Counted from the stretch's first letter, positions 17,017-26,074 are shown. The stretch is 64,000 nucleotides of DNA from Glaciecola siphonariae (GCF_042652645.1 NZ_JBHSGU010000002.1:682001-746000), one strand, 5' to 3'. Translations and numbers: made by a program. Notes: generated from the letters alone by a model not told the origin.

Positions 17017-19331
17017 TGAATGCGATTTCCTTGGTGTGTTAACGCAAAGTCTTTAAAGGCCGTTGGCATACCGAGTAAAAAACCCTGAAACTTTGTCACC
17101 CCTGATTCGGTAAGCATCTCAAATTGCTGTTCGGTCTCTATTCCTTCTACCACGGTTTCAATATCTAATGCCTTGCATAAATTGAGTATCGCTAAAAACA
17201 GCTTTTGCGCTTTGGCATTATCGGCCAAATCAATAATAAACTGGCGGTCAATTTTGACCACGTCAAAATGATATTTAGATAAATATGACAGCGACGAGTA
17301 GCCCGTTCCAAAATCATCTAGCGATATTCTAAAACCTAAGGCCCTGACGCGATCAAAGTTTTGAGTTGCAAGCTGTTCATCCACCATGAACACCGATTCG
17401 GTTATCTCTAGTTCGATTAATCGCGGGTCGATTTGATGTTTGCCAACAAGCGATTTAACAAGCTCTACAAAACTTGCTTGTAGAAACTGACTCGATGATA
17501 TATTTACCGAAATTGGAATGCGTATACCTTGCTTCTCGAGTAAATAAATAAAGCTCATCGCATTTTCCAGCGCAAGTTCACCAAGCTGATACTCCATTCC
17601 ATGCTTTTCAATCAAAGGAACAAATACGCCTGGCGATACATGCCCATGTTTTGGGCTATGCCATCGGCACAACACTTCGGCCCCTATTAGCTCGCGCTCC
17701 TGATTAAACTTACCTTGCAATACAAAGCTCAATTCTTTGGCATTGAGTGCCTCTCTAAGGTCGTTCACAAAGGTAATACGTTTGACCTTGTCGTCGGTCA
17801 TCCCTTGCGTATACATTTTGTAAGTACAATCTTCCTCAGATTTAGCATAAAACAAAGCCGCGTCGGCATTTCGAATTAACTCGCTACTGCCAAGCGCATT
17901 GTCTGGGAAGCAGGCTACACCAATATGTGCACGCAAGGTAAATCTCTGACCGTTCATCACTATCTTTTGTGATGCTACGATATCAACAATGTCTTGCACG
18001 TATTTAGACAGCGTCTCTTCGTCAGTTTCGTAAAACGTCGCGATAAGTTCGTCACCACCCCAGCGACATAGCTGCGCTGCTTTTGTGAGGGACTGCTGCA
18101 TGCTTGCGCCGATATTTTCCAACACAGAGTCGCCAAATTCGTGGCCAAAAGCTTCATTAATTTGCTTAAACCCTTCTAAATCTATATAGCATAATGCAAA
18201 CGGTCTTTGGGCATCGGTAAGCTCGGTTAAGCTCTCTTGAAGCGCTCGACGATTTAACAAACCGGTTAACGAGTCATAATGCGCTAAACGATGAAGCGTT
18301 GCTTCATTTTGCAATCGACTGGTTAAGTTAGTTAATGCAACAATGTAATAGTCTTGGTTGAGCTCGTTCATATGAAAGAGATTGAATGCAAGCTCTACCG
18401 GAATGGCCTGTTTAACAGAACCGTTGCTATTGGCACGGAAATACTCAGTCTGCACCTGCAAAAATCCGTGTTGTTCAAGAGACTCAATATCGCCTTTTGC
18501 AATCGCCACGCTGCTCGCGAAACTGGTATTGTTAAGAGGAGCAAAGCTAGGGTCGATTTGATTGAAAAAAGCGGTATTCACATCAACAATCGTGAGATTT
18601 TTTTCTAAGATGAGCATGGGCTGTGAAGTCTGTGCAAGCGCATAACTCATAATATTTGATTGGGTTTCGTTGCTCTTCTGTTCGCTTATATCTTGGAAGG
18701 TACCCACTAACGTATTCACGCCGACATCGTCTAGCGCGGTCACACGCCCTTTTAACTGAAGCCAGCGATATTCGTCTTTGAATAAAAACCTAAATTGATA
18801 ATCAAATACAATTAAGCTCTCGTCTAATATAGCAGCCCACTTGCGCTTGAGCTCGTTTACATCGTCAGCATGGACACATTCCCAAAAGGCACTAAACGAT
18901 GGATAAACACTTTGACGACGATATTGACCGTTTTGAAAGGCTTTTATTTCAATTTCATCACTCTCTCGATACCACGACCACACCGATAAACCAGAGCCCC
19001 ACAGGGCAAACTCCATCATGCGATGGTCGTCTGGTACGTCACTTTGATAAATGGCATAGTCATCATCGCCCGCAGTTTCGAACAAGCTCTGCTCCGCCCT
19101 ATGATCATGACTGACGCTATTTTGATTGAGGTTGTCTTGCATGGTTTTTTGTGGGGAAGGTGCAGTTGTTTGAGATATAGGCGTGTTAGATGCAGGCGTG
19201 TTAGTTGTAGGCGTAGCTACGTCACAAGGGTCCTGGTGCTCGTTCTCACGTTCTTCACGAGAGCTTTCCCTGTCATCAAATAGGTAAACGGTTTGGTTTT
19301 GAGAAGCTTTTGACTCTTTGTTATCTGACAT
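17013..19331 (-). CDS. PAS-GGDEF-EAL cyclic-di-GMP signalling protein
   Basis: This is a 772-residue cytoplasmic protein without membrane segments. It starts with a disordered Ser/Thr/Pro/Asn tail (residues 1-90). A PAS-PAC unit follows (near 100-225), then a second PAS (near 235-340), a GGDEF domain with RWGGDEL near 430, and an EAL domain. The phosphodiesterase motif is EVL in place of EAL. The other catalytic landmarks are intact: NISSSQF, ELEITES, DDFGTGYSS, VKIDRQF, VEGIETEQQ and FQGFLLGMP. No RxxD inhibitory site precedes GGDEF. The protein could make or break c-di-GMP; the phosphodiesterase activity is better supported. The signal sensed by the PAS units is unknown. Confidence 0.9.
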   Translation of the reverse strand: MSDNKESKASQNQTVYLFDDRESSREERENEHQDPCDVATPTTNTPASNTPISQTTAPSPQKTMQDNLNQNSVSHDHRAEQSLFETAGDDDYAIYQSDVPDDHRMMEFALWGSGLSVWSWYRESDEIEIKAFQNGQYRRQSVYPSFSAFWECVHADDVNELKRKWAAILDESLIVFDYQFRFLFKDEYRWLQLKGRVTALDDVGVNTLVGTFQDISEQKSNETQSNIMSYALAQTSQPMLILEKNLTIVDVNTAFFNQIDPSFAPLNNTSFASSVAIAKGDIESLEQHGFLQVQTEYFRANSNGSVKQAIPVELAFNLFHMNELNQDYYIVALTNLTSRLQNEATLHRLAHYDSLTGLLNRRALQESLTELTDAQRPFALCYIDLEGFKQINEAFGHEFGDSVLENIGASMQQSLTKAAQLCRWGGDELIATFYETDEETLSKYVQDIVDIVASQKIVMNGQRFTLRAHIGVACFPDNALGSSELIRNADAALFYAKSEEDCTYKMYTQGMTDDKVKRITFVNDLREALNAKELSFVLQGKFNQERELIGAEVLCRWHSPKHGHVSPGVFVPLIEKHGMEYQLGELALENAMSFIYLLEKQGIRIPISVNISSSQFLQASFVELVKSLVGKHQIDPRLIELEITESVFMVDEQLATQNFDRVRALGFRISLDDFGTGYSSLSYLSKYHFDVVKIDRQFIIDLADNAKAQKLFLAILNLCKALDIETVVEGIETEQQFEMLTESGVTKFQGFLLGMPTAFKDFALTHQGNRIH

Positions 19332-19837
19332 TCAACGCCTTAATACATCTGCGCGGTCCAAAGCCGCTTTATGTGTAGATACAAACAGGAAATTATGAAG
19401 TAATTATAACAAAGCATGCGAATACTGTCGCATTTGTCATGCTCTCAAAGGAAGGATGGCGTATTTTGTGTTAATTTTTATACCTATTTAACCTGAATCC
19501 TGCTTATTTAATATTATATAAAAAGCGCGTATATTTTTTACCGATGCAGCATCAGGCGATGTTAATCGCGCATTTATTAACTATGAGCTATTCGATATTT
19601 GAATAGAAGATAAAAAGCGTTGGCGCGGATTTACCTGCATTGAGAGTATAAAACCAAATAACCTGCTCACGTACAAAATGAACGAAAATATAAAGAATTG
19701 CGCGATATTTGTTTAATGATTGAACGTATAAGGCTCTAGCAAGGCGTAAATAAAAATTATGACCTAGTAGATTCTCTATGTCGCTATTATTTGGCGGGTA
19801 TAAGTTGCTGAGCATACGTTGCTTGGTATGGGGCCGG
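19332..19837. other. Intergenic region, AT-rich, no supported gene
   Basis: This half-kilobase separates the GGDEF-EAL gene from the photolyase operon. It holds no terminator with a T-run, no recognisable RNA and no reading frame with a ribosome site. A 75-codon frame (19588-19815, minus) is considered and rejected separately. A GCCGGC repeat flanks the 3' end of the DUF2256 gene near 19833-19852 but lacks a T-run. AT-rich patches near 19500-19540 could hold promoter elements for the GGDEF-EAL gene. Confidence 0.6.
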
Positions 19838-19984
19838 CTATGAGGTGCCGGCGCTGCGCTTATTGCGGCGACAGCGCTCAGAACAATAACGAATATCGGG
19901 CCAGTTTCGTTCCCATTTTTTTCGCCACGTAAAGGGTAACTCGCATACCGGACATACCTTTGTAGGTAAATTAGACTTCTTCAT
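19838..19984 (-). CDS. DUF2256 zinc-ribbon-like small protein
   Basis: The protein is 48 residues from the ATG at 19984. The sequence KVCPVCELPFTWRKKWERNW and the following RYCSERCR are the DUF2256 hallmark: two CxxC-type pairs (Cys-x-x-Cys near residue 9 and Cys-x-x-x-Cys near 34), likely a zinc ribbon. DUF2256 genes are commonly found beside photolyase/cryptochrome genes, sometimes fused to them. Its start lies 14 bases inside the 3' end of the iron-sulfur photolyase gene, so it is translationally coupled to it. It may help fold or load a cofactor into the photolyase; that is an inference from neighbourhood only. A longer frame from 20035 is not favoured, because it would overlap the photolyase by 65 bases. 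Confidence 0.78.
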   Translation of the reverse strand: MKKSNLPTKVCPVCELPFTWRKKWERNWPDIRYCSERCRRNKRSAGTS

Positions 19985-21509
19985 TCTTTGATAATCGCTC
20001 GAAAAAGCTCGCCGCATCGTCGAGCATATGGTCAATTTTTTTGCCGTCCATCTTTTCTAATGTTCGATAAATCATGCCCATGCGGGGATTTTTTTGCAGC
20101 GTATCTCTGTGCCGTATCAAAAAATCCCAATATAAGTAGTTAAACGGACAAGCTTGATGGCCGGTTTTTTCTTTAACGCTGTACTCACAGTGCTGACAGT
20201 AATTAGACATCTTATTAATGTATGACCCGCTTGCAGCATAGGGTTTGCTTGCGAGTAAACCACCGTCGGTGAATAAAATCATACCGCTCACATTCGGCAG
20301 TTCTACCCACTCGTATGCATCTGCATATACAATTAAATACCATTCGTTTACCTGCTCTGGGTCTAATCCGGCAAGCAGAGCAAAATTACCCAAGATCATT
20401 AAACGCTGAATATGATGGGCGTATGCATTTTCTTTCGTTTCTTTCACGCACTGCTTAAGGCAGTTCATTTTAGTATCGCTGCCCCAAAACAGCTCAGGCA
20501 AATCGCGCGTGGCATTGAGATAATTCTTTTCTTTGTAATCGGGCATCAAATGCCAATAAAACCCTTTAACATACTCTCGCCACCCCAATATTTGACGAAT
20601 GAAACCTTCTACCGAATTGAGCGGTGCTTGACCAGATACGTAGGCTTGTTCAGCAGCGTCCATACATTCTTGTGCCGACAGCATGCCCACGTTAATGTAA
20701 AAGCTAATGTGAGAATGATACATCCACGGTTCGTCTTGTATCATGGCGTCCTGATATTGACCAAAATGCTCAAGACGTTGTTCAATAAACTCATCAAGTA
20801 CCTTCAAGGCCTGCGTACGGTTAACTGCATAATGGAAATCATTTAAATCACCGAAGTGATCGTCAAACTCTTTGGCTACTAATTCGAGGACTTCATTGGT
20901 AATGTCGTCGGGTGTAAATTTAGTAGGCTCAGGCACATCGAGGTCTTTCGGCGGCTTTTCTCGGTTTTGACTGTCGTAATTCCATTTTCCTCCCGCTGGT
21001 TCTTTACCCTCCATTAGATAGTTATGATTCCGTCGCATCTCTCTGTAAAAGTATTCCATGCGCAGCTGCTTTCGCCCATTTGCCCATTCATCAAAAAATG
21101 ACTGTTCGGCCACAAAGCGGTTATCACGACAAACCGTCACCTCAATATTCAGCTTGCCCTGCCAGCTATCGATATCTTGCTGTAATCGGTATTCACCGGC
21201 GTGAGCAATAACGATTTCGTCAATAGGATGTTGTTCACAAAACGCTTTGACTTGCTCAAACAGGCTGCCTTTATTATTGCTATCTGAGTAGGCTGTATAA
21301 TCTATCCGATAATCGTTTTCTTTGAGTTCTTGCGCAAAATGACGCATAGCACTAAATACAAACGCGACTTTTTTCTTATGGTGCTTTACGTACGTTGCTT
21401 CAGATTTAACCTCCGCCATGAGAACATAGTCTTGAGACTTATCGATTTGTTGCAACGACTCAGTGTTGAGACTCAGTTGGTCGCCTAGTATCACGCAAAG
21501 CTTGGTCAT
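19971..21509 (-). CDS. Iron-sulfur (6-4)-type photolyase (FeS-BCP family)
   Basis: The roughly 512-residue product belongs to the iron-sulfur bacterial cryptochrome/photolyase family, whose characterised members (Agrobacterium PhrB) repair (6-4) photoproducts. The four [4Fe-4S] cysteines are visible: one in MNCLKQC, two in NYCQHCEYS and one in HQACPFN. The photolyase alpha/beta antenna domain starts with LCVILGDQLSL, the typical deoxyribodipyrimidine photolyase-related start. The ATG at 21509 lies about ten bases after AAGGAGA; an alternative GTG at 21518 would sit almost on the ribosome site. The upstream photolyase stop falls inside this region, so the two genes overlap functionally. DUF2256 follows. 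Length matches PhrB (about 507). Confidence 0.9.
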   Translation of the reverse strand: MTKLCVILGDQLSLNTESLQQIDKSQDYVLMAEVKSEATYVKHHKKKVAFVFSAMRHFAQELKENDYRIDYTAYSDSNNKGSLFEQVKAFCEQHPIDEIVIAHAGEYRLQQDIDSWQGKLNIEVTVCRDNRFVAEQSFFDEWANGRKQLRMEYFYREMRRNHNYLMEGKEPAGGKWNYDSQNREKPPKDLDVPEPTKFTPDDITNEVLELVAKEFDDHFGDLNDFHYAVNRTQALKVLDEFIEQRLEHFGQYQDAMIQDEPWMYHSHISFYINVGMLSAQECMDAAEQAYVSGQAPLNSVEGFIRQILGWREYVKGFYWHLMPDYKEKNYLNATRDLPELFWGSDTKMNCLKQCVKETKENAYAHHIQRLMILGNFALLAGLDPEQVNEWYLIVYADAYEWVELPNVSGMILFTDGGLLASKPYAASGSYINKMSNYCQHCEYSVKEKTGHQACPFNYLYWDFLIRHRDTLQKNPRMGMIYRTLEKMDGKKIDHMLDDAASFFERLSKNEEV

Positions 21510-21514
21510 TGAGC

Positions 21515-22960
21515 TCACTCTCCTTTTATTTCAGCAAAGGCGTCGAGAGCCCGCTTGCGAGATTCTTTAAGGTCCACAATCGGCTCAGGGTATTGTTCTC
21601 CCAGGGTCACACCCGCCTTCTCTAAGACTTCACTGGATGCCTCCCACGGTTTGTGAATATATTTTTTAGGCAAATTACTCAGTTCAGGACAGTAGGTTTT
21701 TATATACTCCCCTTCTTTATCAAATTTTTCGCTTTGCAGTACAGGGTTAAAAATTCTGAAATACGGGGCTGCATCTGCACCAGAACCGGCCACCCACTGC
21801 CAGCCTGCTGAGTTACTGGCGGTATCTGCATCAACTAAGCAGTCCCAAAACCAGCGCTCGCCCTCGCGCCAGTCAATCAGCAGGTTCTTAACTAAAAACG
21901 AACCGACAATCATGCGCACGCGATTGTGCATGTAACCGGTTTGGTAAAGCTCACGCATCCCAGCATCAACAATAGGTATGCCGGTTTTACCGCGCTGCCA
22001 AGCCGTCAAATCGGTCTTAGACGTACGCCAAGGAAACTTATCAAACTTTTCATTGAAATTACGTTTTTGAATATCATTAAAGTGGTAGAGCAGATAATAT
22101 GAAAATTCCCGCCAGCCGATTTCACTTAAATAAGTATCAACGCCCTCACCTGATGTATTGCCATGAAATGCATCTTTGATTGCATACCAAACCTGGTTAG
22201 GTGAAATTTGGCCAAAGTGTAAGTACGGAGACAACTGCGATGTACCGCGTACCGCGGGCAAATTGCGGTCATCTTTATAAGCTTTAATCGCGTTATCAAT
22301 AAACCAATGAAGCTTGCTGCCAGCGGCGCGCTCACTCACTGTCCACATCTCTTTTAAGCCACCGTCCCAATCAATGTTTGGCAATAATCCAAGGGCATCA
22401 ATATCTGCTGCCGCATTATTGGTCACAGAGGATGCAATGTTTAGTTCAGGGCGAGGCAAAGGATAACGAGGGTCGTCTTGATTTAAACAACCATTTCGAT
22501 AGTAAGGGGTATACACTTTATAAGGAGTGTCATCCTTTTTAAGCACTTCCCAGGGCTCCCATAGCAAAGAGCCGTTTAAGCTTTTTGCAGCAACGCCGGA
22601 GTCTTTAAAATGCGCCTTTATTTCTGCATCGCGCTTTCGAGCCCAAGGTTCATACATGCGGTGCCATAAAATATGTGTCGCTTGGTGTTCATCGGCAAGT
22701 TTTTCTAGAATTTGCTTAGCGTTTCCTGATTTTACGACGAGCCGGTTATCAAAAGATTTAGCAAGGTCGTGTAAGGCATGATGCAGCCACCATGAACTTG
22801 CGCCGCCAAGGGTGGCTTTATCAGGAATTGCATCATCAAGAATATAAACAGGAACAACCTCGCCATTATCACATGCAGCTTTAAGCGCTGGGTTGTCATT
22901 TATTCGTAAATCCTGTCTAAACCAAACGATAGTTTTTATTGGGTTTTCACTATTGCTCAT
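21515..22960 (-). CDS. phrB: Deoxyribodipyrimidine photolyase, class I-type
   Basis: This is a 481-residue FAD-dependent DNA repair enzyme that splits cyclobutane pyrimidine dimers in blue light. The antenna domain begins VWFRQDLRINDNPAL. The FAD/DNA domain carries SEIGWREFSYYL, GIPIVDAGMREL, NRVRMIVGSFLVK, LLIDWREGERWF and SNSAGWQWVAGSG. All three Trp of the electron-transfer triad are present at positions equal to W306, W359 and W382 of E. coli PhrB. It lies first in a three-gene operon with the iron-sulfur photolyase (stop overlapping its ribosome site) and DUF2256. It is divergent from the CRY-DASH gene, with 145 bases between them. Class III cannot be excluded without a tree. Confidence 0.93.
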   Translation of the reverse strand: MSNSENPIKTIVWFRQDLRINDNPALKAACDNGEVVPVYILDDAIPDKATLGGASSWWLHHALHDLAKSFDNRLVVKSGNAKQILEKLADEHQATHILWHRMYEPWARKRDAEIKAHFKDSGVAAKSLNGSLLWEPWEVLKKDDTPYKVYTPYYRNGCLNQDDPRYPLPRPELNIASSVTNNAAADIDALGLLPNIDWDGGLKEMWTVSERAAGSKLHWFIDNAIKAYKDDRNLPAVRGTSQLSPYLHFGQISPNQVWYAIKDAFHGNTSGEGVDTYLSEIGWREFSYYLLYHFNDIQKRNFNEKFDKFPWRTSKTDLTAWQRGKTGIPIVDAGMRELYQTGYMHNRVRMIVGSFLVKNLLIDWREGERWFWDCLVDADTASNSAGWQWVAGSGADAAPYFRIFNPVLQSEKFDKEGEYIKTYCPELSNLPKKYIHKPWEASSEVLEKAGVTLGEQYPEPIVDLKESRKRALDAFAEIKGE

Positions 22961-23105
22961 AAAAGCAGCACTTCCTTATTCTGTGACTAGGCCGCAACGG
23001 GCGCTGTGACTATCTTGATGAGTTTTCTACTAAAAAAGCCCCTAAACCGATCGATTTATATTGCTTAGGAGTACTCATTTTACCGAGCATTTTTAGGAAA
23101 TTATT

Positions 23106-24416
23106 ATGCCCTCATCCTCGTCAGGACTGCATTGGTTTAGACATGATTTACGCGTTAGCGGCAACGAAGCGCTAAGCCAGTTAATCGCATCTTGCGCTTC
23201 GGTGGCCGCTGTCTACGTTTTCGATCCCAAATGGGAAGAGCCCAACCAATATGATTGTTTGCACCTTGGCCAGCATAGGCGCTGGTTTATTGAAAGTGCA
23301 TTATCTGACTTAAGCCGCCAGCTACAAGCAATCGGCATTGAGCTTTATGTGCTCTACGGTAAGCCCGTTGAAGTGGTAAATCGATTGTTAGCGCAAAATT
23401 CCATCACCCATATATCGTATGAAGAGCATCATGGGGTCTATGAGCGGCGTGAAATCGAAAATATTCAAGGTGAACTAAGCCACATCAAGGGTGGAAGCAA
23501 CTATTTATACGAACAAGAAGACTTTCCATTTGCACTTGAAAACATGCCCGATACCTTCTCGCCCTTCCGACGTAAAGTAGAGAAATACGCCAAACCCCGA
23601 AGCAACAGTCCATCAGAAAATAAGGTGTTGACCGGTGGTAAAAAAATAGAAAGCAAGGTCCAGCATTTAGCGCTTGATTGCGATGGCATCACAACTTATA
23701 AGCTAAGCCTAGCTGACAACAAGCCAAAATATGATAACGAGTACTATCAGGGCGGCCAAAGCGCTGGTCTACAACGAATTGAGGCCTACTTTTTTGGCAG
23801 CGACCAAATAGCCCGTTACAAAGAAACTCGAAACGGGCTTGATGGGTGGGATTTTTCAAGCCGCCTTTCTGCATTCTTGGCACACGGATGTGTGTCGCCA
23901 CGCGAGGTTTTGCAGAAGCTTAGTGAATATGAACGTGAGCGCGTTGCTAACGACAGCACCTACTGGCTATTTTTTGAGTTGCTCTGGCGAGAGTTTTTTC
24001 ATTGGCAGCACAAAAAACACGGTGTCGCTTTTTTTGCCTACCAAGGCATCCAAGATAAATCGCCAAACACGCGCCTAGACACTGAAAAATATCAGCAGTG
24101 GTGTCAAGGTGAAACGGGCTACGACATTGTTGATGCATGTATGCGCCAGCTCAATGCGACGGGCTTTATTTCTAACAGAGGGCGTCAACTCGTCGCGAGT
24201 TGTTTTGTGCACGAGCTAGCACTCGACTGGCGCTACGGCGCAGCTTACTTCGAGCAACAGTTAATTGATTTTGACGTAGCAAGCAATTGGGGAAACTGGC
24301 AGTACTTAGCGGGTGTGGGAAGCGACCCTCGTGGACACCGTCAGTTTAATTTGCAAAAGCAAACCGATACCTACGATCCCCAGCGCAAGTTTATAAATAA
24401 GTGGCTTGCCCGTTGA
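23106..24416 (+). CDS. CRY-DASH cryptochrome
   Basis: This is a 436-residue photolyase-like flavoprotein of the DASH clade. The decisive signatures are TFSPFRRKVEK in the middle and the C-terminal stretch containing SNRGRQLVASC, LDWRYGAAYFE, VASNWGNWQYLAGVGSDPRG and KQTDTYDP. The clade binds FAD and a folate antenna, and repairs dimers mainly in single-stranded DNA. The classical W384 is Tyr (NWQY), as expected for DASH. The ATG has an AGGAAA site about eight bases upstream. It is divergent from the photolyase operon and is followed after 33 bases by a fourth family member on the same strand. Confidence 0.93.
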   Translation: MPSSSSGLHWFRHDLRVSGNEALSQLIASCASVAAVYVFDPKWEEPNQYDCLHLGQHRRWFIESALSDLSRQLQAIGIELYVLYGKPVEVVNRLLAQNSITHISYEEHHGVYERREIENIQGELSHIKGGSNYLYEQEDFPFALENMPDTFSPFRRKVEKYAKPRSNSPSENKVLTGGKKIESKVQHLALDCDGITTYKLSLADNKPKYDNEYYQGGQSAGLQRIEAYFFGSDQIARYKETRNGLDGWDFSSRLSAFLAHGCVSPREVLQKLSEYERERVANDSTYWLFFELLWREFFHWQHKKHGVAFFAYQGIQDKSPNTRLDTEKYQQWCQGETGYDIVDACMRQLNATGFISNRGRQLVASCFVHELALDWRYGAAYFEQQLIDFDVASNWGNWQYLAGVGSDPRGHRQFNLQKQTDTYDPQRKFINKWLAR

Positions 24417-24449
24417 TGATGCGCAGCAATTAGTGCTTAGGCTTTAGCA

Positions 24450-25940
24450 ATGAAAAATAAAACTGCATCATCGGCTCAATTTAACGTAGTTTGGTTAAAA
24501 CGCGATCTTCGCCTGCGCGACCACGAGCCCTTGCTCAGGGCGCAGCAAGCCGGCTTACCTCTGATGCTTGTCTATATTGTTGAACCTTCACAGCTCAATG
24601 ATCCTCATATGGACATCCGCCACTGGCGTTTTATTTATCAATCACTTTGTGATTTGAATGAACAGCTCATTGCACAAGGGCACAATTTGCTGCAGGTACA
24701 TTGTCTAAAGGGCAATCCAATAGATATTTTTGCCCGCTTGGCAGACGCCGGTATGCAGGCCATTTATAGCCATCAGGAAATTGGTCTGGCGCATACCTTT
24801 GAACGCGACAAAGCGCTCAGCAAATGGGTTAAAAGCAAAAACATATCATGGTATGAATTTGCACATGGGGCAGTGCTGCGCCCCCTAGCCCATCGTTTTA
24901 AGTGGCGTAGCCATTGGCATGGATTAATGAATGGGCAGATGTATGACGTAGATTTAACAAGCCTAGTACCCGCTAGCCACCCCTCCTCGCTTGAGGCCTA
25001 TACATTTAACGTGCCCGATGCATGGAAAGAAAAAGCGCCTTTGTTTCAATTAGGGGGTGAAAAACGTGCATGGCATGTTATGTATGATTTTTACAAAGGG
25101 CGCGGAAAGGCATATTTTGGCAATATCGGCAAACCAGAAACAGCGCGCCGCACCTGCTCCCGCATATCCCCATATTTAGCCTGGGGCAATTTAAGTATTC
25201 GTCAGGTATATCAATTTAGTCAGCGCTATCAAGACAAAAGCGGATGGCGACGCTCCGTAAATGCCTTTCAAGCTCGCATTAGCTGGCATTGCCACTTTAT
25301 TCAAAAGTTTGAATCAGAGTCACAAATGCAGTTTCGACCGGTAAATAAAGCGTACACAGATTACCCTTACTGCACCGGAGAATTAAAAGAGCAAAGGTTA
25401 AAAGCGTGGAAAGAAGGCAACACTGGTATTCCGATTATTGACGCATCGATGCGAGCGGTCATCAGCACCGGATATTTGAACTTCAGGATGCGCGCGATGC
25501 TGGTGAGCTTTCTGTGCCATCATTTAGATATAGACTGGCAAGCCGGTGTTGTGCACTTAGGTCGACAATTTTTAGATTTTGAACCCGGGATACACTATCC
25601 ACAGTTTCAAATGCAGGCTGGGGTAACGGGCACCAATACAATCCGTTTGTATAATCCGATTAAGCAGTCAGAAGATAAAGACCCCGACGGTATATTTATT
25701 AAAAAGTGGGTCCCCGAACTTAAAAACCTCCCTAAAGAACTCATACATACGCCTTGGGCTATTCCTGGGCTTGAGGCTGCGATGTATGACTTTAATTTGG
25801 AAAAGGACTATGTTGCGCCGATTGTTGACGTCGACAAGGCCGCCAGTGAGGCCCGTAAAAAATTGTGGGATTACCGTAAGCGAGACGATGTGCAGCAAGA
25901 GGCAAAGCGCGTGCTGTATCAGCACTCGGTGCTTAGTTAG
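24450..25940 (+). CDS. Divergent photolyase/cryptochrome-family protein
   Basis: This is a 496-residue protein with the full two-domain photolyase layout: antenna VVWLKRDLRLRDHEPL, then ISPYLAWGNLS, GIPIIDASMRAV, FRMRAMLVSFLCHHLDIDWQAG and IRLYNPIKQSEDKDPDG. The FAD-side stretch reads DFEPGIHYPQFQMQAG. At positions equal to E. coli N378, W382 and W384 this has His, Phe and Met, and no Trp sits at the W306 position; only the W359 equivalent is kept. It belongs to an uncharacterised clade that I recall from Bacteroidetes and other marine bacteria. Loss of two triad Trp and of the FAD-N5 Asn argues that its photochemistry differs from normal photolyase. Its last codons lie inside the first unit of a 23-bp repeat. 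Confidence 0.85.
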   Translation: MKNKTASSAQFNVVWLKRDLRLRDHEPLLRAQQAGLPLMLVYIVEPSQLNDPHMDIRHWRFIYQSLCDLNEQLIAQGHNLLQVHCLKGNPIDIFARLADAGMQAIYSHQEIGLAHTFERDKALSKWVKSKNISWYEFAHGAVLRPLAHRFKWRSHWHGLMNGQMYDVDLTSLVPASHPSSLEAYTFNVPDAWKEKAPLFQLGGEKRAWHVMYDFYKGRGKAYFGNIGKPETARRTCSRISPYLAWGNLSIRQVYQFSQRYQDKSGWRRSVNAFQARISWHCHFIQKFESESQMQFRPVNKAYTDYPYCTGELKEQRLKAWKEGNTGIPIIDASMRAVISTGYLNFRMRAMLVSFLCHHLDIDWQAGVVHLGRQFLDFEPGIHYPQFQMQAGVTGTNTIRLYNPIKQSEDKDPDGIFIKKWVPELKNLPKELIHTPWAIPGLEAAMYDFNLEKDYVAPIVDVDKAASEARKKLWDYRKRDDVQQEAKRVLYQHSVLS

Positions 25941-26047
25941 TTCAGCACTCGGTGCTTAGTTAGTTCAGCACTCGGTGCTTAGTTAATTCTGCGCTCCTTT
26001 TCAGTACTGGGTACTTAGGCTTTTCAGTACTGGGTGCTTAGGCTTTT
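25920..26047 (+). repeat. 23-bp tandem array of small hairpins
   Basis: There are five full units with period 23, starting at 25920, 25943, 25966, 26002 and 26025, and a truncated 13-base unit at 25989. The first three carry AGCACTCGGTGCT, a 5-bp stem with a three-base loop. The last two carry AGTACTGGGTACT and AGTACTGGGTGCT. The change from AGCAC/GTGCT to AGTAC/GTACT is compensatory and the final unit is a G-U wobble, so the stem is kept. The first unit encodes the end of the preceding protein, including the stop. No T-run follows the stems, so it is not a normal terminator. Confidence 0.85.
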
Positions 26048-26074
26048 AATGAAGTTGTATAGATTTTAAGTAGC

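Noticed and set aside
19588..19815. 75-codon frame on the minus strand between DUF2256 and the GGDEF-EAL gene
   Set aside because: No ribosome site, odd composition, and no family pattern; it lies in an AT-rich spacer.
19833..19852. GCCGGC repeat at the end of DUF2256 as a terminator
   Set aside because: No T-run follows on either strand, and the stem is only six bases.
25920..26047. CRISPR array or REP element
   Set aside because: Units are contiguous without unique spacers, so not CRISPR; the 23-base unit with a 5-bp stem does not fit the known REP form.
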